9,002 nucleotides of DNA from Actinomycetota bacterium (GTDB lineage Bacteria > Actinomycetota > Acidimicrobiia > Acidimicrobiales > JAHWLA01). Below are positions 5,463-9,002 of this stretch, one piece after another. Every line of letters begins with the position of its first letter. The stretch's first letter is position 1. The notes below the pieces were generated by a model that saw only the letters and a program-made list of their open reading frames with translations, ran no database searches and was not told the origin of the DNA. Both the position numbers and the translations under genes were made by a program. Location of the stretch: positions 1 to 9,002 of the forward strand of contig JAHWLA010000105.1 in NCBI GenBank assembly GCA_019347595.1. The letters run 5' to 3'.

Positions 5463-6545
5463 ATGGCGCATCCCCGAGTCGACGGTTACCTCCGGCTCCT
5501 GGCCGAGCGGGAGGGCGGTACCGACCTGCATTTGAAGGTCGGCTCCCCGCCGCGCCTGCGTGTCAAGGGGGCGCTGGAGACCATCCCCGACGAACCGGCG
5601 CTCGACAAGGAAGCGCTCGACCGGATGGCCGCGGGCGTGCTCACCTCCGCCGCCAAGGACGACTTCCTGGCGCGCAAGGAGGCCGAGTGCACGTACTCGG
5701 TCAGCGGGCTGGGGCGCTTCCGGGTGGCTGCCTACCTCCAGCGCGGCTCCATCGCCCTGATCATCGGGCGGGTGACGATGGCAGCGCGGTCGTTCGAGGA
5801 GCTGTGCTTGCCCGCGGCTGTCGCCGACCTCGCCTCGGTGGAGCGGGGGCTGGTGCTCATTGCCGGGCCGCCCGGTTCGGGTGTGACGACCACGCTGGCC
5901 GCCTTCGTCGACCACGTGAACCACCGACGGGCGTGCCACATCGTGACCGTGGAGGACCCGGTGGAAGTGCTGCACAAGGACGACCTGGCGGCCATCTCGC
6001 AGCGCCAAGTCGGCGTCGACACCGACGACGTGGCCGCCGGCATCCGCTCCGCGGTGCGCCAGGACCCGGACGTGATCGTGGTCGGGTCGGTCGACTCACG
6101 GCCGATCGCCGACGCGGCCATGGCGGCCGCGGAGGCCGGGGTGCTGGTGGTGGCGGGCGTGCGGGCCGACGACGTGGTGGCCGCCGTGTCCGCCGTGGTC
6201 GACCTGTTCCCGGAATACGACCGGCAGCACGTCCGGCTGGCGGTGGCGGGCATGTTGGCGGGGTCGGTGTCGCTCCGGCTGGTGCCGACCAGGACGGGCG
6301 CGCGGCGGGTTCCTGCAGTGGAGGTGCTGCGGGCCACGCCCACCGTGCAGGCGGCGTTGATGGCCGACGAGGGCGCCGTGGTGCGGGCGGCCATGGCCGA
6401 AGGCGGGGCGCTGGGGATGCAGACGCTGCACCAGGCGCTGGTGCAGTGGCTGGAGGCGGGAGTAATCGACGAGCGGGCGGCGCTGGCCGCCACCGCCGAC
6501 TGGCCCGGCTTCCGCGCCGAGCTCGAATCCCGCGGCCTCCTCTAA
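5463..6545 (+). CDS. PilT-like type IV pilus retraction ATPase homologue with degenerate nucleotide site
   Basis: This 360-residue protein is collinear with PilT/VirB11-type secretion ATPases. An N-terminal PAS-like domain carries the ASDLHL equivalent GGTDLHLKVGSPPRLRV (18-34) and GRFRVAAYLQR (84-94). The RecA-like domain has the Asp box VTVEDPVE (161-168), DPDVIVVG (201-208) and, late, GMQTLHQAL. The active-site motifs are altered: Walker A reads GPPGSGVTT, with V141 where lysine belongs. The Walker B region reads GSVDS instead of GEMRD, so the catalytic glutamate is S209. The His box reads AGVRADD instead of a TLHT-type sequence, and the usual AETGH histidine is V227. Hydrolysis, and perhaps ATP binding, is therefore unlikely; a regulatory or structural subunit role is inference. 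The gene follows the secreted-protein gene by 48 bases, with no pil gene in the window. The frame is intact, so it is not an obvious pseudogene. Confidence 0.86.
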   Translation: MAHPRVDGYLRLLAEREGGTDLHLKVGSPPRLRVKGALETIPDEPALDKEALDRMAAGVLTSAAKDDFLARKEAECTYSVSGLGRFRVAAYLQRGSIALIIGRVTMAARSFEELCLPAAVADLASVERGLVLIAGPPGSGVTTTLAAFVDHVNHRRACHIVTVEDPVEVLHKDDLAAISQRQVGVDTDDVAAGIRSAVRQDPDVIVVGSVDSRPIADAAMAAAEAGVLVVAGVRADDVVAAVSAVVDLFPEYDRQHVRLAVAGMLAGSVSLRLVPTRTGARRVPAVEVLRATPTVQAALMADEGAVVRAAMAEGGALGMQTLHQALVQWLEAGVIDERAALAATADWPGFRAELESRGLL

Positions 6546-6551
6546 AACCGT

Positions 6552-6602
6552 CGAAGTGTGCGGAGTTGGGCCGCTCCAGCGGCCCCAAGTCCGCACACTT
6601 CG
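6552..6602. terminator. Long hairpin between convergent genes, probable bidirectional terminator
   Basis: The arms CGAAGTGTGCGGA (6552-6564) and TCCGCACACTTCG (6590-6602) are perfect 13-base complements. Inside them GGGCCGC (6568-6574) and GCGGCCC (6579-6585) pair around a TCCA loop, interrupted by one mismatch and one bulge. The hairpin fills the gap between the TAA of the PilT-like gene (6543-6545) and the TAA of the opposite-strand gene (6606-6608). Read on the minus strand it is followed by GGTTTTAGA, a short T tract; on the plus strand there is only GGGGTTAGA. Position and symmetry point to a terminator serving both genes. Confidence 0.75.
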
Positions 6603-6605
6603 GGG

Positions 6606-7355
6606 TTAGAGGAAGGCGCGGGCGGAGGTGAGGGCGAGCTCGGCCACGGGGCCGTCGGCCACCAGGTCGGGCGCGTCGGCCCGACCGATGCGCTGGACGG
6701 CCAGCCGGCACCACTGGCCCGCCGGTCCGGTGACGCGATCGGTGGCGTCCTCGGGGCCGTAACCCCACACCTCGCCGCTCGGTCCGGTCACCTCCACCCG
6801 CAGCGTCCGACCGTCGGGCGGCGTCACGCCCGCCACCCCGAACGCGTAGGGCAGGGCGTTGGTGCAGATCCAGGCGATGTGGCGCAGCCGGTCGGTGTCC
6901 TCGGCGGGCGCCCCCACCGCCGTCCGGATGTCGAGCCCGTGGGCCCAGTGCTCCATGAGCCGGGCCGTCACGAACGCCCGCCATCCCATGCCCAAGCCCC
7001 ACGGCACCCGCGCCGACCGGTCGAAGGCGGCCAGCTCGGCGCGGCACCGGGCGGCCGCCGTCCACCACCACTCCCGCACCTCGACGCCCGCCATGGATCG
7101 GCCCCGCTCGCAGCCCGCCTCGGTGAACGCCTCGCTGGTGGGGTACCGGGCGGCCTCGTCGTTGACCGACCGAGGGCCGCCCGTCATGGTGTCGACCGCC
7201 ACCTCCTCGGTGTCGGCCAGGTGGGCCACCGAGTCGCGCACGTCCCATCCGTCGGCGGGCGTCGGCAGCACCCACGGGTCGTCGCGCAACACGCACAGCA
7301 CCTCGTAGAGCGAGCGCTGCTCCGCCTCGTAGTCGGCCAGGACGTCGTCGCTCAT
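6606..7355 (-). CDS. Maleylpyruvate isomerase-like (MDMPI/DinB-fold) metal-binding protein, TIGR03084-type
   Basis: This 249-residue cytosolic protein belongs to the mycothiol-dependent maleylpyruvate isomerase-like group. The N-terminal four-helix DinB-type domain (about 1-150) carries DGWDVRDSVAHLADTE with H45, and MEHWAHGLDIRTAVG with E135, H136 and H139; these histidines are the expected divalent-metal ligands. The C-terminal half (about 165-249) is a separate alpha/beta domain with LRVEVTGPSG and a final VADGPVAEL segment resembling the SCP2-like end of this group. Known family members use mycothiol as thiol cofactor in isomerisation or transfer reactions, but the substrate here is unknown. 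It is the last gene of a three-gene operon: its ATG overlaps the previous gene's TGA (ATGA, 7352-7355). The hairpin at 6552-6602 follows its stop. Assignment to the superfamily is good; any specific reaction is not supported. Confidence 0.85.
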   Translation of the reverse strand: MSDDVLADYEAEQRSLYEVLCVLRDDPWVLPTPADGWDVRDSVAHLADTEEVAVDTMTGGPRSVNDEAARYPTSEAFTEAGCERGRSMAGVEVREWWWTAAARCRAELAAFDRSARVPWGLGMGWRAFVTARLMEHWAHGLDIRTAVGAPAEDTDRLRHIAWICTNALPYAFGVAGVTPPDGRTLRVEVTGPSGEVWGYGPEDATDRVTGPAGQWCRLAVQRIGRADAPDLVADGPVAELALTSARAFL

Positions 7356-8086
7356 GGGCGGCGCATGGCGGGATGCGGCAGGAACGCCACCGGCGCCGCC
7401 GTCTTGGCCAGCAGGTACGTCTCCAGTTGCTCGTACACCTTCACCCCCGTGAGCTCGATCAACTCGTCGCGCAGCTCACGGTAGACCGGCTGCGTGCCCA
7501 CGAACGCTTCCGGCGCCTCGGTGCACCACCAATGGAACTCCTGGCCGCCCTCGCCCCAGTGGCGCCGGTCCCACTGCCGGATGGTGGAGGTGACGTGGCC
7601 GTCGTCGGCCACCGCGTCCTCCCGGCGCAGCGGCAACTGCCAGCACACGTTGGGCTTGAGGTCGAGCGGCCGCTCGCCCCGCTCCAGCGCGGCCCGGTGC
7701 AGGGCGCACCCCGACCCGCCGGGGAAGCCGGGGCGGTTGAGCATGATGCAGGCGTCGTCGACGAGGCGGGAGACCAGCTCGCCGTCGACCGTGGTGCGCC
7801 AGATGCCGCGCCGCCGGCCCTGCGCCCGGAACTGCCACTGCTCGGCGGTGAGCGTCTCCGCCGCCGCCACCACCCGGGCCACGTCGTCCTCGTCGGTGAA
7901 GTGGGCGCCGTACGAGCAGCAGCCCTGCTCCAACTCGGCGGCCGGGCCGGTGAGGTTGCCCTGGCAGCCGCGGCCGAAGATGCACGTCCACGAGCTGGCC
8001 AGAAACGTGACGTCGAAGACCCAGGTCCGGTCCTCCTCGGGGTCCTCGAAGCTGACCCACTCGTGGGTGTCCGCCGGCGCCGTCAT
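7352..8086 (-). CDS. Cysteine-rich protein, possible YkgJ/DUF3109-like metal or Fe-S binding (244 aa)
   Basis: This 244-residue soluble protein holds eight cysteines: C35, C41, C56, C57, C113, C127, C148 and C188. The clusters WTCIFGRGCQGN, GCCSYGAHF, ACIMLNRPG, SGCALHRAA and NVCWQLPL resemble zinc/iron-sulphur binding proteins of the YkgJ or DUF3109 kind, in which spaced cysteines and a CCxxG motif hold a metal centre; that resemblance is from memory and tentative. The middle (about 60-110) is charged and helical; the C-terminus has RELRDELIELTGVKVYEQ. ATG 8086 is chosen because it overlaps the stop of the dipeptidase gene (ATGA, 8083-8086) and begins a protein-like sequence, although the frame is open to 8311. 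Its own stop overlaps the next gene's start in the same way. Tight coupling between an M20 peptidase and an MDMPI-like protein suggests joint expression, not a proven shared pathway. Confidence 0.75.
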   Translation of the reverse strand: MTAPADTHEWVSFEDPEEDRTWVFDVTFLASSWTCIFGRGCQGNLTGPAAELEQGCCSYGAHFTDEDDVARVVAAAETLTAEQWQFRAQGRRRGIWRTTVDGELVSRLVDDACIMLNRPGFPGGSGCALHRAALERGERPLDLKPNVCWQLPLRREDAVADDGHVTSTIRQWDRRHWGEGGQEFHWWCTEAPEAFVGTQPVYRELRDELIELTGVKVYEQLETYLLAKTAAPVAFLPHPAMRRP

Positions 8087-9002
8087 CGTGCTCGCAATTC
8101 GTGCCACAGCTCGCCCGCGGCGAGCAGCCCCTTCCAGAACTGGTCCATCACCATGCGCTCGTTGGGCGCGTGGATGCGGTCGTCGGGCAGGCCGACGCCG
8201 AGGTAGATCACCGGCGCGTCGAGGACGCGGCCCAGCGCCTCCTCCGGCCCGCTGCCCCCGGTGCGGGTGAACAGCGGCGCCGTGCCCCACACCTTCTCGA
8301 TGGCGCGGCACAGGGCGGCGACGGTCGGGTGGTCGACCGGCGTAAGCGCGGGCGCGCCGGCGCCCTCAGGCGTCACTTGGAGGTCGACACCCGCGGGCAC
8401 CCGCTCGTCCAGCCACTGCCGGAAGGCAGCCGCCACCTTGTCGGGCGACTGGTCGGGCACCAGGCGGAAGCTCACCTTCATGCGCCCGGTGGCGGGCACG
8501 ATCGTCTTGATGCCCTCGCCCGCGTAGCCGCTCGACAGGCCGACCACGTCGCACGTCGGGCGGGTCCACGTGCGCTCGAGGACGGACCGGCCCGCCTCGC
8601 CGTCGGTGGCCCGGATGCCGGACTGCCGCTTCCACTCCTCCTCGTCGAACGGCAGCGCCCGCAGCGACTCCTCCTCAGCAGGGGTCAAGGCCCGAACGTC
8701 GTCGTAGAAGCCGGGCAACGTGACGCGGCCCTCGTCGTCGTGCAGGGCGGCGACGAGCCGGCTCAACAGGTGCGTCGGGTTGAGGACGGCGCCGCCGAAC
8801 AGTCCGGAGTGGAGGTCGAGGTCGGCCACCCGGACCTGCACGTCGAACGCCACAAGCCCCCGCATGCCCACGGTGGTGGACGGCACGTCGAGCGACCACA
8901 TGCTGGTGTCGGACACCACGGCGACATCACAGCGGAGACGGTCGCGTTCGGCGTGCAGCAGCGCCTCGAAGTGGGGGCTGCCCACCTCCTCCTCGCCCTC
9001 GA
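8083..9002 (-). CDS. M20 family metallo-dipeptidase, C-terminal part
   Basis: The gene runs off the right edge; about 306 residues of a usually 440-460-residue enzyme are visible. It is a peptidase of clan MH, family M20, of the CNDP/dapE-like dipeptidase kind: a cytosolic two-metal hydrolase of dipeptides or N-acylated amino acids. The visible frame opens with EGEEEVGSPHFE, containing the catalytic-base glutamate pair. VVSDTSMWSLDVPS follows, then DLDLHSGLFGGAVLNPTH, the dimerisation-domain motif with its conserved histidine. Further on are GEGIKTIVPA, MKVSFRLVPDQ, RTGGSGPEEAL and, near the end, HAPNERM, whose histidine is the last metal ligand. All expected motifs are intact. It is the first visible gene of an operon: its TGA overlaps the ATG of the cysteine-rich gene. 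The promoter lies beyond the window. Substrate is unknown. Confidence 0.92.
   Translation of the reverse strand, partial: EGEEEVGSPHFEALLHAERDRLRCDVAVVSDTSMWSLDVPSTTVGMRGLVAFDVQVRVADLDLHSGLFGGAVLNPTHLLSRLVAALHDDEGRVTLPGFYDDVRALTPAEEESLRALPFDEEEWKRQSGIRATDGEAGRSVLERTWTRPTCDVVGLSSGYAGEGIKTIVPATGRMKVSFRLVPDQSPDKVAAAFRQWLDERVPAGVDLQVTPEGAGAPALTPVDHPTVAALCRAIEKVWGTAPLFTRTGGSGPEEALGRVLDAPVIYLGVGLPDDRIHAPNERMVMDQFWKGLLAAGELWHELRAR

Noticed and set aside
4119..6008. 629-codon open frame on the minus strand
   Set aside because: Gly/Arg/His/Val-rich translation, antisense to the secreted protein and PilT-like genes, which have recognisable features.
5857..7296. 479-codon open frame on the minus strand crossing the terminator hairpin
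   Set aside because: Runs through the hairpin and antisense to the PilT-like gene; composition is Arg/Pro/Ala filler while the MDMPI-like frame in the same area has metal-ligand motifs.
6558..8270. Plus-strand frames opposite the MDMPI-like and cysteine-rich genes
   Set aside because: Antisense shadows; the minus-strand frames carry H/E and Cys motifs and are linked by ATGA overlaps.
1..9002. tRNA, rRNA, CRISPR array, riboswitch, defence island or biosynthetic cluster
   Set aside because: I looked on both strands and found no regularly spaced direct repeats, no cloverleaf with CCA-end features, and no signature genes of such systems.

Overview
The window looks like chromosomal DNA of a high-GC actinobacterium. 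Coding third positions are mostly G or C, starts are often GTG, and genes are packed with 4-base start/stop overlaps. A mycothiol-dependent-maleylpyruvate-isomerase-type (MDMPI) protein, an RNase D with an HRDC domain and a short KKGRHRR-type zinc-ribbon protein fit the Acidimicrobiia best, but that assignment is inference. There is no rRNA, tRNA, CRISPR array, intact insertion sequence or phage gene.

Layout, left to right. (1) Bases 1-1836, plus strand: the C-terminal part of an AI-2E/PerM-family membrane protein, whose stop overlaps (GTGA) the start of a ribonuclease D. (2) Bases 1782-3606, minus strand: a GH13 alpha-glucosidase whose 3' end overlaps the end of the RNase D gene by 55 bases. 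Two unrecognised small ORFs of 49 and 51 codons precede it. The second has a strong ribosome binding site and touches the glucosidase through a CTGA overlap, which suggests an unusual CTG start. (3) Bases 3607-3749: short, less GC-rich, no gene recognised. (4) Bases 3750-4255: two small conserved-looking genes transcribed divergently from a 95-base gap. (5) Bases 4296-6545, plus strand: a secreted TIM-barrel-like protein on a Thr/Pro linker, then a PilT-like ATPase that has lost its Walker A lysine, Walker B glutamate and His-box histidine. (6) Bases 6552-6602: a long perfect hairpin between two convergent stop codons, probably a bidirectional terminator. (7) Bases 6606-9002, minus strand: a three-gene operon with two ATGA overlaps, in transcription order M20 dipeptidase (start beyond the window), a cysteine-rich protein with a CCxxG motif, and an MDMPI/DinB-fold protein.

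Most genes are housekeeping: RNA processing, alpha-glucoside hydrolysis, dipeptide hydrolysis and mycothiol- or DinB-type chemistry. No defence system, toxin cluster or biosynthetic cluster is visible. The points most worth a second look are the catalytically degenerate PilT paralogue, the small-ORF/CTG arrangement in front of the glucosidase, and the terminator hairpin as a possible repeat family.
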